Made by a program: the position numbers and the translations under genes
Assembly (NCBI RefSeq): GCF_039529775.1
Contig: NZ_BAAANL010000001.1
Location: 310,001-374,000, forward strand
Source of the DNA: Myceligenerans crystallogenes
Lineage (GTDB): Bacteria > Actinomycetota > Actinomycetes > Actinomycetales > Cellulomonadaceae
Direction of reading: 5' to 3'
DNA length: 64,000 bases
Notes under the pieces: generated by a model
Databases searched by the model: none
Seen by the model: only the letters and a program-made list of their open reading frames with translations
Told to the model about the DNA's origin: nothing
Shown here: in pieces, positions 7,233 through 16,842 of the stretch
Layout: the number at the start of each line of letters is the position of its first letter
How positions within the stretch are numbered: position 1 is the stretch's first letter

Positions 7233-8653
7233 CCGCGACAGCGCAACCCCACGCAGAGGTCATGGACAGCAGCTCGCACGGCTCAGGACCGCGGCCGCAC
7301 GGCCCGCGCCACGCGGGACCGGCGCACGCCACGCGCCCGATCGACGACGACGTCGCCCGCACCGTCCGCGGCTTCGAGGCGTACGGCGACGGCGACTGGG
7401 ACGAGATCGCCCGCGAGGCGATCGGCGAGGAGCGCATCCTCGTCAACATGGGCCCGCAGCACCCGTCCACGCACGGCGTGCTCCGGCTCATGATCGAGGT
7501 CGACGGCGAGACGGTGACCGAGGCCCGCGCGGGCATCGGCTACCTGCACACCGGCATCGAGAAGAACATGGAGTTCCGCACCTGGTCGCAGGGCCCCACG
7601 TTCTGCACGCGCATGGACTACGTGGCGCCGTTCTTCCAGGAGGCCGCGTTCTGCCTGGCCACGGAGCGGCTGCTCGGCGTGACCGACGACGTCCCCGAGC
7701 GGGCCTCGGTGATCCGCGTGCTGATGATGGAGCTCAACCGGATCACGTCGCACCTGATCTGCATCGGCACGGGCGGCAACGAGATGGGCGCCACCACGGT
7801 GATGACCATCGCGTTCACCGCCCGCGAGGAGATCCTCCGGCTGTTCGAGGCGGCCACCGGCCTGCGCATGAACCACGCGTACATCCGCCCCGGCGGCGTC
7901 GCGCAGGACGTGGGCGAGGGCTTCACCGACCAGGCCCGCGAGGCCCTGAAGAAGGTGCGCGGCTACCTCAAGGACCTCGGCGACCTGATGCTCGCCAACC
8001 CGATCTTCAGGTCGCGGCTCGTGGAGGTCGGCACGCTCAACCTCGCCGGCTGCATGGCGCTCGGCGTGACGGGCCCGGTGCTGCGGTCCACGGGCCTGCC
8101 GTACGACGTGCGCAAGTCCGCGCCGTACTGCGGCTACGAGACGTACGACTTCGACGTCCCCGTCTCGGACAACGCGGACTGCTACGACCGCGTGGTGCTC
8201 CGGATGGAGGAGTGCTACCAGTCCATGCGCATCATCGACCAGGCCCTGGAGCGGCTCGACGCGAGCGTCGGTGAGCCGGTGATCGTGGCCGACAAGAAGA
8301 TCGCCTGGCCCGCCCAGCTCGCCGTCGGCGCCGACGGCCAGGGCAACTCCCTCGAGCACATCCGCAAGATCATGGGCACCTCGATGGAGGCCCTGATCCA
8401 CCACTTCAAGCTGGTCACGGAGGGCTTCCCCGTCCCGGCCGGCCAGGCGTGGCAGACGGTCGAGCACCCGCGCGGCGAGCTCGGCGTGCACGTCGTGTCC
8501 GACGGCGGCACGCGTCCCTACCGGGCCCACTTCCGGGACCCCTCGTTCAACAACCTGCAGGCGACGTCGCTGATGTGCGAGGGCGGCCAGCTGGCCGACG
8601 TCGTCGTCGCGGTCGCCTCGCTCGACCCCGTGCTGGGAGGGGTGGACCGATGA
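7229..8653 (+). CDS. nuoD: NADH-quinone oxidoreductase subunit D
   Basis: 474 residues from the GTG at 7229 (GTGA overlap with nuoC). About 65 poorly conserved residues precede the core, which opens with ILVNMGPQHPSTHGVLRL. The 49-kDa subunit forms the quinone pocket with NuoB; the His in GPQHPSTHG and the Tyr in the early core are expected quinone contacts. The end LADVVVAVASLDPVLGGVDR is the family ending with the conserved Asp. It overlaps nuoE by ATGA. Confidence 0.97.
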   Translation: MTATAQPHAEVMDSSSHGSGPRPHGPRHAGPAHATRPIDDDVARTVRGFEAYGDGDWDEIAREAIGEERILVNMGPQHPSTHGVLRLMIEVDGETVTEARAGIGYLHTGIEKNMEFRTWSQGPTFCTRMDYVAPFFQEAAFCLATERLLGVTDDVPERASVIRVLMMELNRITSHLICIGTGGNEMGATTVMTIAFTAREEILRLFEAATGLRMNHAYIRPGGVAQDVGEGFTDQAREALKKVRGYLKDLGDLMLANPIFRSRLVEVGTLNLAGCMALGVTGPVLRSTGLPYDVRKSAPYCGYETYDFDVPVSDNADCYDRVVLRMEECYQSMRIIDQALERLDASVGEPVIVADKKIAWPAQLAVGADGQGNSLEHIRKIMGTSMEALIHHFKLVTEGFPVPAGQAWQTVEHPRGELGVHVVSDGGTRPYRAHFRDPSFNNLQATSLMCEGGQLADVVVAVASLDPVLGGVDR

Positions 8654-9498
8654 CGGCGGAACCTGTTCAGACGCGTTCGGGGTACGACGGCGAGACGCTG
8701 GCGGCCCTGCAGCACGACGCCGCGGCGATCACCGCGCGCTACCCCGACCCGCGGTCCGGCCTGCTGCCGATGCTGCACCTGGTGCAGTCCGTGGACGGGT
8801 ACGTCAGCCGCGACGGCATCATGTTCTGCGCCGAGCAGCTCGGCATCACCTCGGCCGAGGTGAGCGCCGTGGCCACGTTCTACACGCAGTACAAGCGCAA
8901 GCCCAACGGGAAGTACACCGTCGGCGTGTGCACCAACACGCTGTGCGCGGTGATGGGCGGCGACGCGATCTTCGACGAGCTCAGCGAGCACCTCGGCGTC
9001 GGGCACGACGAGACGACCGACGACGGCGCGATCACGCTGGAGCGCGTCGAGTGCAACGCGGCCTGCGACTACGCGCCGGTCATGATGGTGAACTGGGAGT
9101 TCTTCGACAACCAGACGCCGGAGTCGGCCACGGTTGTCGCGGACCGGCTGCGCGCGGGCGAGGCCGTCGCGCCGACCCGCGGCGCGGACAGCGTCTGCTC
9201 GTTCAAGCAGATGAGCCGGGTCCTGGCCGGCTTCCCCGACGGCCGCGCCCACGAGGGCGTGGGCGCGGGCGAGGCGTCGCTCGCCGGGCTCCGGTTCGCC
9301 CGCGAGCGGGGCGCGACGGCGCCGGACCGCACCGGGGCGGACGACGCCCCCGGCGACGGGACCGGGACGGACCAGGCGGCCGGCGAGGTCCCCGGGACGA
9401 TCACCGGTGAGCCGGGCTCCAGCGCCGAGCGCACGCCGGCGACGTCGTCGGACCTGGAGACGGGCAAGGACAAGAAGCCCGGAGAGGACGCGAGATGA
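8650..9498 (+). CDS. nuoE: NADH-quinone oxidoreductase subunit E
   Basis: 282 residues; the thioredoxin-like [2Fe-2S] (N1a) subunit of the NADH dehydrogenase module. Cluster ligands are in VCTNTLCAVMGG and ECNAACDYAPVM. The conserved domain ends near residue 200; the last 80 residues are a low-complexity tail rich in Gly, Asp, Thr and Pro, which makes the protein much longer than typical NuoE (about 170-180). ATG at 8650 inside the nuoD stop; ATGA overlap with nuoF. Confidence 0.95.
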   Translation: MTAEPVQTRSGYDGETLAALQHDAAAITARYPDPRSGLLPMLHLVQSVDGYVSRDGIMFCAEQLGITSAEVSAVATFYTQYKRKPNGKYTVGVCTNTLCAVMGGDAIFDELSEHLGVGHDETTDDGAITLERVECNAACDYAPVMMVNWEFFDNQTPESATVVADRLRAGEAVAPTRGADSVCSFKQMSRVLAGFPDGRAHEGVGAGEASLAGLRFARERGATAPDRTGADDAPGDGTGTDQAAGEVPGTITGEPGSSAERTPATSSDLETGKDKKPGEDAR

Positions 9499-10847
9499 CC
9501 GACCTCCTTCCTGTCCTCACGGACACGTGGGACGCGCCGCGTTCGTGGCGGCTGTCGACGTACGAGAAGCACGGCGGGTACGACGGGCTGAAGGCCGCCC
9601 TCAAGATGCCGCCGGGTGACGTGGTGCAGGCCGTCAAGGACTCCGGCCTGCGCGGCCGCGGCGGCGCCGGGTTCCCCAGCGGCATGAAGTGGGGCTTCCT
9701 GCCGCCCGACGACGGCAAGCCGCGCTACCTCGTGGTCAACGCGGACGAGTCCGAGCCGGGCACCTGCAAGGACATCCCGCTCATGCTGGCCAGCCCGCAG
9801 CACCTGATCGAGGGCGTGATCATCACGTCGTACGCGATCGGCTCCAAGCACGCCTTCATCTACGTGCGCGGCGAGGTGCTGCACGTGTACCGGCGGCTCC
9901 TGGAGGCCGTCGCCGAGGCGCGGCGCGTGGGCTACCTCGGCACGGACATCCTGGGCTCCGGGTTCGACCTGGAGATCACGGTGCACGCCGGGGCCGGCGC
10001 CTACATCTGCGGCGAGGAGACCGCGCTCCTGGACTCCCTGGAGGGACTGCGCGGGCAGCCGCGGCTCAAGCCGCCGTTCCCCGCGGTGGCGGGCCTGTAC
10101 GCGCGGCCCACCGTGGTCAACAACGTGGAGACCATCGCGAGCGTCCCCGGGATCATCGCCCAGGGCGCCGACTGGTTCAAGGGCATGGGCACGGAGCGGT
10201 CGACGGGCCACGGCCTGTTCTCCCTGTCCGGGCACGTCACCACACCCGGCCAGTACGAGGCGCCGCTCGGCATCACGCTGCGCGAGCTGCTCGACCTGGG
10301 CGGCGGCATGCGCGGCGGGCGCCCGCTGAAGTTCTGGACGCCCGGCGGCTCATCGACGCCGCTGTTCACCGCCGAGCACCTCGACACGCCGCTGGACTAC
10401 GAGTCCGTGGGCGCGGCGGGGTCGATGCTCGGCACGCGCGCGCTGCAGATCTTCGACGACACGGTGTGCGTGGTGCGCTCGGTGAGCCGGTGGACCGAGT
10501 TCTACGCGCACGAGTCGTGCGGCAAGTGCACGCCGTGCCGCGAGGGCACCTACTGGCTCAAGCAGATCCTGCGGCGCATAGAAGACGGAGCGGCGGGTTC
10601 CGGTGACATCGACCTGCTGCTCGACCTGTGCGACAACATCCTCGGCCGGTCGTTCTGCGCGCTCGGCGACGGCGCCACGGCACCCATCACGTCGAGCATC
10701 CAGTTCTTCCGGGACGAGTACCAGGCGCACCTCGACGGGCACGGCTGCCCGTTCGACCCGGCGGCGTCGGCCCTCTTCCCGTACACCCCCAGAACAAGGA
10801 CGCCAGGCACCGCACTCGTCGGCGCCGGCGCGGGAGGTCACCGATGA
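9495..10847 (+). CDS. nuoF: NADH-quinone oxidoreductase subunit F
   Basis: 450 residues. Carries the NADH and FMN sites and cluster N3, where electrons enter complex I. The glycine-rich GRGGAGF at residues 54-60 binds FMN/NADH, and ESCGKCTPCREG gives C342, C345 and C348, with C388 (in SFCALGDG) as the fourth N3 ligand. Full length for the family. It is flanked by ATGA overlaps with nuoE and nuoG. Confidence 0.97.
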   Translation: MTDLLPVLTDTWDAPRSWRLSTYEKHGGYDGLKAALKMPPGDVVQAVKDSGLRGRGGAGFPSGMKWGFLPPDDGKPRYLVVNADESEPGTCKDIPLMLASPQHLIEGVIITSYAIGSKHAFIYVRGEVLHVYRRLLEAVAEARRVGYLGTDILGSGFDLEITVHAGAGAYICGEETALLDSLEGLRGQPRLKPPFPAVAGLYARPTVVNNVETIASVPGIIAQGADWFKGMGTERSTGHGLFSLSGHVTTPGQYEAPLGITLRELLDLGGGMRGGRPLKFWTPGGSSTPLFTAEHLDTPLDYESVGAAGSMLGTRALQIFDDTVCVVRSVSRWTEFYAHESCGKCTPCREGTYWLKQILRRIEDGAAGSGDIDLLLDLCDNILGRSFCALGDGATAPITSSIQFFRDEYQAHLDGHGCPFDPAASALFPYTPRTRTPGTALVGAGAGGHR

Positions 10848-13456
10848 CCGTCACCACACCGAAGCCGGACGGCGCCGGGGAGGCCGTGACGGGTCCCAGG
10901 CTCGTCAGCGTCACCATCGACGGGATCCAGACCGACGTGCCCGAGGGCACGCTGATCATCCGCGCCGCCGAGCAGCTCGGCATCGAGATCCCGCGGTTCT
11001 GCGACCACCCGCTGCTCGCGCCCGCGGGCGCGTGCCGCCAGTGCCTCGTCGACGTCGCGATGCCGGACCGCGAGGGCAACGTCAAGCCCATGCCGAAGCC
11101 GCAGGCGTCCTGCACCATGACGGTCACGCCGGGCATGGTGGTCAGGACGCAGGCCACGTCCGAGGTCGCGGACAAGGCGCAGCAGGGGGTCATGGAGCTG
11201 CTGCTCATGAACCACCCGCTGGACTGCCCCGTGTGCGACAAGGGCGGCGAGTGCCCCCTGCAGAACCAGGCGATGAGCAACGGACGGGCCGACACGCGGT
11301 TCGAGGACGTCAAGCGGACGTTCCCCAAGCCGATCCCGGTCAGCAGCCAGATCCTCCTGGACCGGGAGCGCTGCGTGCTGTGCCAGCGCTGCACGCGGTT
11401 CCAGGACGAGATCGCCGGGGACGCGTTCATCGCGCTGCAGATGCGCGGGGCGAAGCAGCAGATCGGCCGGTACGACGAGGACGTGCTCGGGTTCGAGGGC
11501 GGTCAGGGTGACGCCGAGGTCCGCGAGCGGGACGTGGCCGGCCAGGGCTTCTCCTCCTACTACTCCGGCAACACGGTGCAGATCTGCCCGGTCGGCGCGC
11601 TCACGGGTGCGAGCTACCGCTTCCGGTCGCGGCCGTTCGACCTGGTCAGCGTGCCCTCCATCGCGGAGCACGACTCGTGCGGCTCCGCGATCCGCATCGA
11701 CCACCGCCGCGGCCAGGTGCTGCGCCGGCTGTCCGGCGAGGACCCGGTGGTCAACGAGGAGTGGATCACCGACAAGGACCGCTTCGCGTTCACCTGGCAG
11801 TCCGCGCCGGATCGCCTGACGACGCCGCTGGTCCGCGAGGACGGCGAGCTGCGGCCCGCCTCCTGGGCCGAGGCGCTGGAGATCGCGGCCCGCGGGCTCG
11901 CCGCCGCGCGCGACGCGAGCGGCGTCGGCCTGCTGCCCGGCGGCCGCCTGACCGTCGAGGACGCCTACGCCTGGTCGCGGTTCGCCCGCCAGGTGCTCGG
12001 CACCAACAACATCGACCAGCGCGCCCGCGCCCACTCGGCCGAGGAGGCGACCTTCCTCGCCCACGCGGTGGCCGGGACCGGGATCGGCGTCACGTTCGCG
12101 GACCTCGAGAACGCGCCCGCCGTGCTGCTCGCGGGCCTGGAGGCCGAGGACGAGGCCGGGGTCACCTTCCTGCGGCTGCGCAAGGGCGTCGCCCGGAACG
12201 GCACGCGCGTGTTCGGCGTCGCGCCGTTCGCCTCGCGGGGCCTGGCGAAGCTCTCCGGCACGCTGCTGCCGACCGTCCCCGGGGCCGAGGCCGAGACGCT
12301 CGCCGCGATCCAGGACTCGCCGTCGGACACCGCCGCGGCGGATCTGCTCGACGACGCCACCGCCGACGCCGCGGGCGCCCTGCGGGCCGGCGGCGCGATC
12401 ATCCTGGTGGGGGAGCGCCTCGCGGCCTCGCCCGGTGCCTACTCCGCGGCGCTCGCGCTCGCGGAGGCCACGGGCGCCCGGCTCGCCTGGATCCCCCGCC
12501 GCGCCGGCGAGCGCGGCGGCGTCGAGGCGGGCCTGCTGCCCAACCTCCTGCCGGGCGGCCGTCCCGTGACCGACGGCGCCGCCCGGGCGGAGGTCGCCCG
12601 GATCTGGGGGGCCGACCTGCCCGCCACGGCCGGCCTCGACACCACCGGGATCATCGACGCGCTCAGCGTCGGGCACCTGTCCGGCGTCGTCGTCGGCGGC
12701 GTCGAGCTCGCGGACCTGCCCGACCCGGCGCACGCGCGCACGGCCCTGGCCGCCGCGGGGTTCGTCGTCTCGCTCGAGGTGCGGGCCTCGGAGGTCACCG
12801 CGCTGGCCGACGTCGTGCTGCCGGTCGCGCCGCCCGTCGAGCGGGCCGGCTCGTACTGGAACTGGGAGGGCCGCGTGCGGTCGTTCGGCGCGGCGCTGGA
12901 ATCGGCCGCGCTGCCGGACCACCGCGCGCTGCACGCCCTGGCGCAGCTGCTCGGCAGCGACCTCGGGGCGGGCACGCCCGCCGAGGCGCACCTCGCCGTG
13001 GCGGCGCTCGGCGCCTGGTCCGGGGCACGGAGCGCGGCACCCGTCGCGGCCTCCGGCACGCGGACGGTCGCCGGACGCACCGAGGCCGCGCAGGGCGGCG
13101 GGCAGGGGACCGCGGTCCTCGCGTCGTGGCGCATGCTGCTCGACGACGCGCGCGGCCAGGACGGCGAACGCCACCTGGCGGCCACGGCCAAGCAGCCGGT
13201 GGCGCGGATGTCGCCCGCGACGGCGGCGGCCCGTGGCCTGTCCGACGGCGAGTCCTGCCAGGTCGGCACCGACCGCGGGGCGATCACCCTGCCGGTCGCG
13301 ATCACGTTCGGCATGACCGACGGCGTCGTCTGGCTGCCGCTGGCGAGCTTCGGCAGCCGGGTGCACGACACGCTCGGCGCCACGCCGGGCGACGTCGTCC
13401 GGGTGCGGCGCGCAGGCACCGTGACGCCCGACGAGGACGGGAACGAGGAACGATGA
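10844..13456 (+). CDS. nuoG: NADH-quinone oxidoreductase subunit G
   Basis: 870 residues, the largest peripheral subunit. N-terminal ferredoxin domain with [2Fe-2S] ligands (FCDHPLLAPAGACRQCL and QASC), the His/Cys cluster motif LDCPVCDKGGECPLQN, and RCVLCQRCTRF with QICPVGALT for further [4Fe-4S] centres. The C-terminal part is a molybdopterin-oxidoreductase-like fold without cofactor, more diverged, with the WNWEGRVRSF strand still recognisable. ATG at 10844 was chosen over the longer upstream frame because of the ATGA overlap and family start. Confidence 0.96.
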   Translation: MTVTTPKPDGAGEAVTGPRLVSVTIDGIQTDVPEGTLIIRAAEQLGIEIPRFCDHPLLAPAGACRQCLVDVAMPDREGNVKPMPKPQASCTMTVTPGMVVRTQATSEVADKAQQGVMELLLMNHPLDCPVCDKGGECPLQNQAMSNGRADTRFEDVKRTFPKPIPVSSQILLDRERCVLCQRCTRFQDEIAGDAFIALQMRGAKQQIGRYDEDVLGFEGGQGDAEVRERDVAGQGFSSYYSGNTVQICPVGALTGASYRFRSRPFDLVSVPSIAEHDSCGSAIRIDHRRGQVLRRLSGEDPVVNEEWITDKDRFAFTWQSAPDRLTTPLVREDGELRPASWAEALEIAARGLAAARDASGVGLLPGGRLTVEDAYAWSRFARQVLGTNNIDQRARAHSAEEATFLAHAVAGTGIGVTFADLENAPAVLLAGLEAEDEAGVTFLRLRKGVARNGTRVFGVAPFASRGLAKLSGTLLPTVPGAEAETLAAIQDSPSDTAAADLLDDATADAAGALRAGGAIILVGERLAASPGAYSAALALAEATGARLAWIPRRAGERGGVEAGLLPNLLPGGRPVTDGAARAEVARIWGADLPATAGLDTTGIIDALSVGHLSGVVVGGVELADLPDPAHARTALAAAGFVVSLEVRASEVTALADVVLPVAPPVERAGSYWNWEGRVRSFGAALESAALPDHRALHALAQLLGSDLGAGTPAEAHLAVAALGAWSGARSAAPVAASGTRTVAGRTEAAQGGGQGTAVLASWRMLLDDARGQDGERHLAATAKQPVARMSPATAAARGLSDGESCQVGTDRGAITLPVAITFGMTDGVVWLPLASFGSRVHDTLGATPGDVVRVRRAGTVTPDEDGNEER

Positions 13457-14748
13457 ATGGCGTTACCTGGGCCGCCGCGGGAGTGGCCGCCGATTTCAGC
13501 AACGAGCCGATCCTCGCGTCGGTCGTCAAGGCGGTGCTGATCGTCGTCTTCCTGCTGACGTCGGTGCTGTTCGCGATCTGGTTCGAGCGCAAGGTCGTGG
13601 CCGCCATGCAGCTGCGGCCCGGCCCCAACTGGCACGGGCCCAAGGGCCTGCTGCAGTCCCTCGCCGACGCGATGAAGCTGCTGCTCAAGGAGGACATCAA
13701 CGTCACGCGGGCGGACCGGGTGGTCTACCTGCTGGCGCCGATGATCTCCGTGGCGGCCTCCCTGCTCGTGTTCGCGGTGATCCCGTTCGGGCCCGCGGTG
13801 ACGATCCCGTTCACGGACTTCACCACGCCCGCCCAGCTCACCGACTTCCCGGTGGCGGTGCTCTACATCCTGGCCTGCGCGAGCGTGGGCGTGTACGGCA
13901 TCGTGCTGGGCGGCTGGTCCTCCGGGTCGACCTACCCCCTGCTCGGGGCGGTGCGGTCCACGGCCCAGGTGATCAGCTACGAGCTCGCCATGGGGCTGAG
14001 CCTGGTCAGCGTGTTCGTCATGGCGGGGTCGATGTCGACCTCGCAGATCGTGTCGAGCCAGACGAGCATCTGGTGGTTCATCCCGCTGGCCCCGGCGTTC
14101 GTGGTCTACGTCATCTCGATGGTGGGCGAGACCAACCGCCTGCCCTTCGACCTGCCCGAGGCCGAGGGCGAGCTCGTGTCCGGCTACATGACCGAGTACT
14201 CGTCGATGAAGTTCGCCTGGTTCTTCCTGGCGGAGTACATCAACATGCTCAACGTCTCGGCCGTGTGCGTGACGCTCTTCCTGGGCGGCTGGCGCGCGCC
14301 GGTGCCCGACGGGTTCCTCGGCGACTTCCTGAACACGGGCTGGCTGCCGATCGTCTGGTTCCTCGTCAAGGTCTGGGCCGTCATGTTCTTCTTCGTGTGG
14401 GTGCGCGGCACGCTGCTGCGCCTGCGCTACGACCAGTTCATGGTGTTCGGCTGGAAGGTGCTCATCCCGGTCGCGCTCGGCTGGGTCGTGGTGCTGGGCG
14501 GCGTGCAGTGGGCGCTCAACGTCGCTGAGCTGCCGCGCTCGACCTTCTTCTACCTGGCGGGCGGCGTGGTCGTACTCGTCCTGCTCCCGCTGATGTTCTG
14601 GCCCGAGAAACGACGCCGGGCGCAACAAGAGGCGGAGCCCGAGCCGATCGACGCGTTCGCCGACGGCTACCCCGTGCCCCCGCTGCCCGGCCAGAAGCTT
14701 CCCGCATCCCCGCGGTTCGGAAAGGAGGTGGCTGGTCATGACTCGTGA
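13453..14748 (+). CDS. nuoH: NADH-quinone oxidoreductase subunit H
   Basis: 431 residues, about eight membrane helices. NuoH forms the quinone-access channel with NuoA, B and D. Identifying blocks are WFERKVVAAMQLRPGPNWHGPKGLLQ and GETNRLPFDLPEAEGELVSGYMTEYSSMKFAWFFLAEY. The C-terminal 45 residues are a charged cytoplasmic tail (EKRRRAQQEAEPEP). ATG at 13453 overlaps the nuoG stop. The last 11 nt overlap nuoI, whose strong GGAGGT ribosome site lies inside nuoH. Confidence 0.96.
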   Translation: MNGVTWAAAGVAADFSNEPILASVVKAVLIVVFLLTSVLFAIWFERKVVAAMQLRPGPNWHGPKGLLQSLADAMKLLLKEDINVTRADRVVYLLAPMISVAASLLVFAVIPFGPAVTIPFTDFTTPAQLTDFPVAVLYILACASVGVYGIVLGGWSSGSTYPLLGAVRSTAQVISYELAMGLSLVSVFVMAGSMSTSQIVSSQTSIWWFIPLAPAFVVYVISMVGETNRLPFDLPEAEGELVSGYMTEYSSMKFAWFFLAEYINMLNVSAVCVTLFLGGWRAPVPDGFLGDFLNTGWLPIVWFLVKVWAVMFFFVWVRGTLLRLRYDQFMVFGWKVLIPVALGWVVVLGGVQWALNVAELPRSTFFYLAGGVVVLVLLPLMFWPEKRRRAQQEAEPEPIDAFADGYPVPPLPGQKLPASPRFGKEVAGHDS

Positions 14749-15601
14749 TCCCAAGCACGAATCGGCCGGCTATCAGCCGCTACGCCCCCAGGCCACGGGC
14801 CTGGGCGAGTTCCTCGCGCCCGTCGCGGGGTTCGGGGTCACGTTCGCGGCGATGTTCAAGCCGGTCGTGACCGAGGACTACCCGCGCAAGAAGGAGGCGC
14901 CGCAGAGCCGGTACCACGGGCGCCATCAGCTCAACCGGTACGCGGACGGCCTGGAGAAGTGCATCGGCTGCGAGCTGTGCGCCTGGGCCTGCCCGGCGGA
15001 CGCGATCTACGTCGAGGGCGCGTCCAACGCGGATCTGCCCGAGAACGCGGGCGCGGAGCCGGGTGCGCTGGCGGCGGACTCGCCCGACGGCGCCCACATG
15101 AGCCCCGGCGAGCGCTACGGCCGCGTCTACCAGATCAACTACCTGCGCTGCATCTTCTGCGGCCTGTGCGTCGAGGCGTGCCCCACCCGGGCCCTGACCA
15201 TGACGAACGACTACGAGCTGGCGGGGAACTCCCGCGCGGGCATGATCTTCGAGAAGCAGGACCTCCTGGCCCCGCTGACCGAGGGCATGCTCGCCGCGCC
15301 GCACCCGATGGCCGAGGGCACCACCGACACCGACTACTACCGGGGCGACGTCCTCGGCGCGACGCAGGCCCAGGTCGACTGGGTCACGGAGCGCCGTCCG
15401 GACGACGAGACCCTGGACGCCGCCGCGGCCGTGGCCTCGGGCAGCCGGCCCGGCCCGGCGCCGCGGCAGCACGAGCTGCGGCCCGACGCCGGTCCCGGCG
15501 CGGCCGAGAAGGCGGCCGGCGAGGCGGCGGCCGGATCGGTGCAGGCGCCGTCGGCCCAGGAACCGGCGCTCGACGCCGCTCCCGAAGGAGCGATCCGATG
15601 A
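14738..15601 (+). CDS. nuoI: NADH-quinone oxidoreductase subunit I
   Basis: 287 residues. The 8Fe ferredoxin-like subunit with clusters N6a and N6b: CIGCELCAWACPADAI and CIFCGLCVEACPTRAL are the two complete C-x2-C-x2-C-x3-C-P motifs. The core ends near residue 210; an Ala/Gly/Pro-rich tail of about 75 residues follows, absent from most homologues. AAAGGAGG at 14720-14727 precedes the ATG at 14738. ATGA overlap with nuoJ. Confidence 0.96.
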   Translation: MTRDPKHESAGYQPLRPQATGLGEFLAPVAGFGVTFAAMFKPVVTEDYPRKKEAPQSRYHGRHQLNRYADGLEKCIGCELCAWACPADAIYVEGASNADLPENAGAEPGALAADSPDGAHMSPGERYGRVYQINYLRCIFCGLCVEACPTRALTMTNDYELAGNSRAGMIFEKQDLLAPLTEGMLAAPHPMAEGTTDTDYYRGDVLGATQAQVDWVTERRPDDETLDAAAAVASGSRPGPAPRQHELRPDAGPGAAEKAAGEAAAGSVQAPSAQEPALDAAPEGAIR

Positions 15602-16467
15602 CTCCCGACGTGGGCGGTCTGACCACCGCACTGACGACCTCGGGGGGCGAGGCGTTCCTGTTCTGGGCGCTCGCGCCGCTCATGGTGCTCGCCGCGCTCG
15701 GCCTGCTGTTCGTCAAGCGGGCCGTGCACGCGGCGCTGTGCCTGGTGTTCGTCATGGTCAGCCTCGCGATCATGTACATCGCCTCGAACGCGCCCTTCCT
15801 CGGCGTCGTCCAGGTGGTCGTGTACACCGGCGCGGTGATGATGCTGTTCCTGTTCGTGCTGATGCTGGTCGGCGTCGACGCGTCGGACTCGCTGACCGAG
15901 ACCATCCGCGGGCAGCGCTGGATCGGGCTGCTGCTCGGTGCCGGGCTCGCCGTCGTGCTGACCGGCGTCGTCACGCAGGCCGCGCTGACCGGCGGGCCGC
16001 CGATCACGGAGGACGAGGTCGCCAACCCGGTGGGGCTGGCCCGGATCCTGTTCGGCGACTACGTGCTGGCGATGGAGACGGTCGGCGTGCTGCTGGTCAC
16101 CGCCGCGGTGGGCGCGCTGATGCTGACCCACCGCCGCCGGCTCGAACCGAAGAAGACCCAGCGCTACGTCGCCGAGCTGCGCGTCAGGGCGCTCGCCGAG
16201 GGCCGCACCGTCGCGCCGCTCCCGGCGCCGGGCGTGTACGCGCGGTCCAACGCGATGGACGCGCCGGCCCTCGGGCCGGACGGCAGGCCGCTCGAGCACT
16301 CCGTGCCGCGCGTGCTGCGGATCCGCGGCCAGCAGAAGGCCGCGCCGGTGACGGTGCGGTCCTCGGGCAGCGTGTCCGGGCCGACGACGCCGGGCCGCGC
16401 CGCGGAGGCCGCCCCGAGCGGCGCCGCCGTCGGGCCTCGCATCACCAACGGGAACGGGGAAGGCTGA
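15598..16467 (+). CDS. nuoJ: NADH-quinone oxidoreductase subunit J
   Basis: 289 residues; five membrane helices in the first 180 residues, including the conserved third helix FLGVVQVVVYTGAVMMLFLFVLML with its pi-bulge region. NuoJ links the quinone site to the antiporter-like subunits. The C-terminal 110 residues form a basic then Ala/Gly/Pro-rich cytoplasmic extension, longer than usual. ATG at 15598 overlaps the nuoI stop; nuoK starts 1 nt after the stop. Confidence 0.95.
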   Translation: MTPDVGGLTTALTTSGGEAFLFWALAPLMVLAALGLLFVKRAVHAALCLVFVMVSLAIMYIASNAPFLGVVQVVVYTGAVMMLFLFVLMLVGVDASDSLTETIRGQRWIGLLLGAGLAVVLTGVVTQAALTGGPPITEDEVANPVGLARILFGDYVLAMETVGVLLVTAAVGALMLTHRRRLEPKKTQRYVAELRVRALAEGRTVAPLPAPGVYARSNAMDAPALGPDGRPLEHSVPRVLRIRGQQKAAPVTVRSSGSVSGPTTPGRAAEAAPSGAAVGPRITNGNGEG

Positions 16468-16468
16468 C

Positions 16469-16768
16469 ATGGACGTGACCAACTACGCCGTCCTGGCGTG
16501 CCTGCTCTTCGCGATCGGCGCGACGACGGTGCTGCTGCGCCGTAACGCGATCGTGGTCTTCATGGGCGTGGAGCTCATGCTCAACGCGACCAACCTCGCC
16601 TTCGTGACGTTCGCCAGGATCCACGGCGACCTCACCGGGCAGGTGCTCGCCTTCTTCGTGATGGTCGTGGCCGCCGCCGAGGTCGTCGTGGGGCTCGCGA
16701 TCATCGTGACGATCTTCCGTACCCGCCGCTCGGCCTCGGTCGACGACGTCAACCTGCTCCATGGGTGA
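16469..16768 (+). CDS. nuoK: NADH-quinone oxidoreductase subunit K
   Basis: 99 residues with three membrane helices, standard NuoK/MrpC size. The two membrane glutamates of the proton path are visible in FMGVELMLNATNLAF and VVAAAEVVVGLAI. The last codons (LLHG) and stop form one arm of hairpin element copy B, so the 3' end of the gene is constrained by that structure. Confidence 0.96.
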   Translation: MDVTNYAVLACLLFAIGATTVLLRRNAIVVFMGVELMLNATNLAFVTFARIHGDLTGQVLAFFVMVVAAAEVVVGLAIIVTIFRTRRSASVDDVNLLHG

Positions 16769-16842
16769 GGCGACGGTGCAGCGGAGGGTGAGGGCCGAGG
16801 AACGAGGCACTCGCCCGGAGCGGAACCGGCGCCTCACCCATG
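16760..16842 (+). repeat. Hairpin element copy B (nuoK-nuoL)
   Basis: Perfect 13-bp outer inverted repeat CATGGGTGAGGCG (16760-16772) / CGCCTCACCCATG (16830-16842). Inner stem GGGTGAGGGCC (16786-16796) pairs with GGCACTCGCCC (16806-16816) with one mismatch and one G-U, around the loop GAGGAACGA. The loop is identical to copy A while both stems differ. Confidence 0.65.

Noticed and set aside
13445..13453. Third GAGGAACGA at the nuoG-nuoH junction
   Set aside because: No flanking inverted repeat; it is the nuoH ribosome-binding region and a chance match to the hairpin loop.
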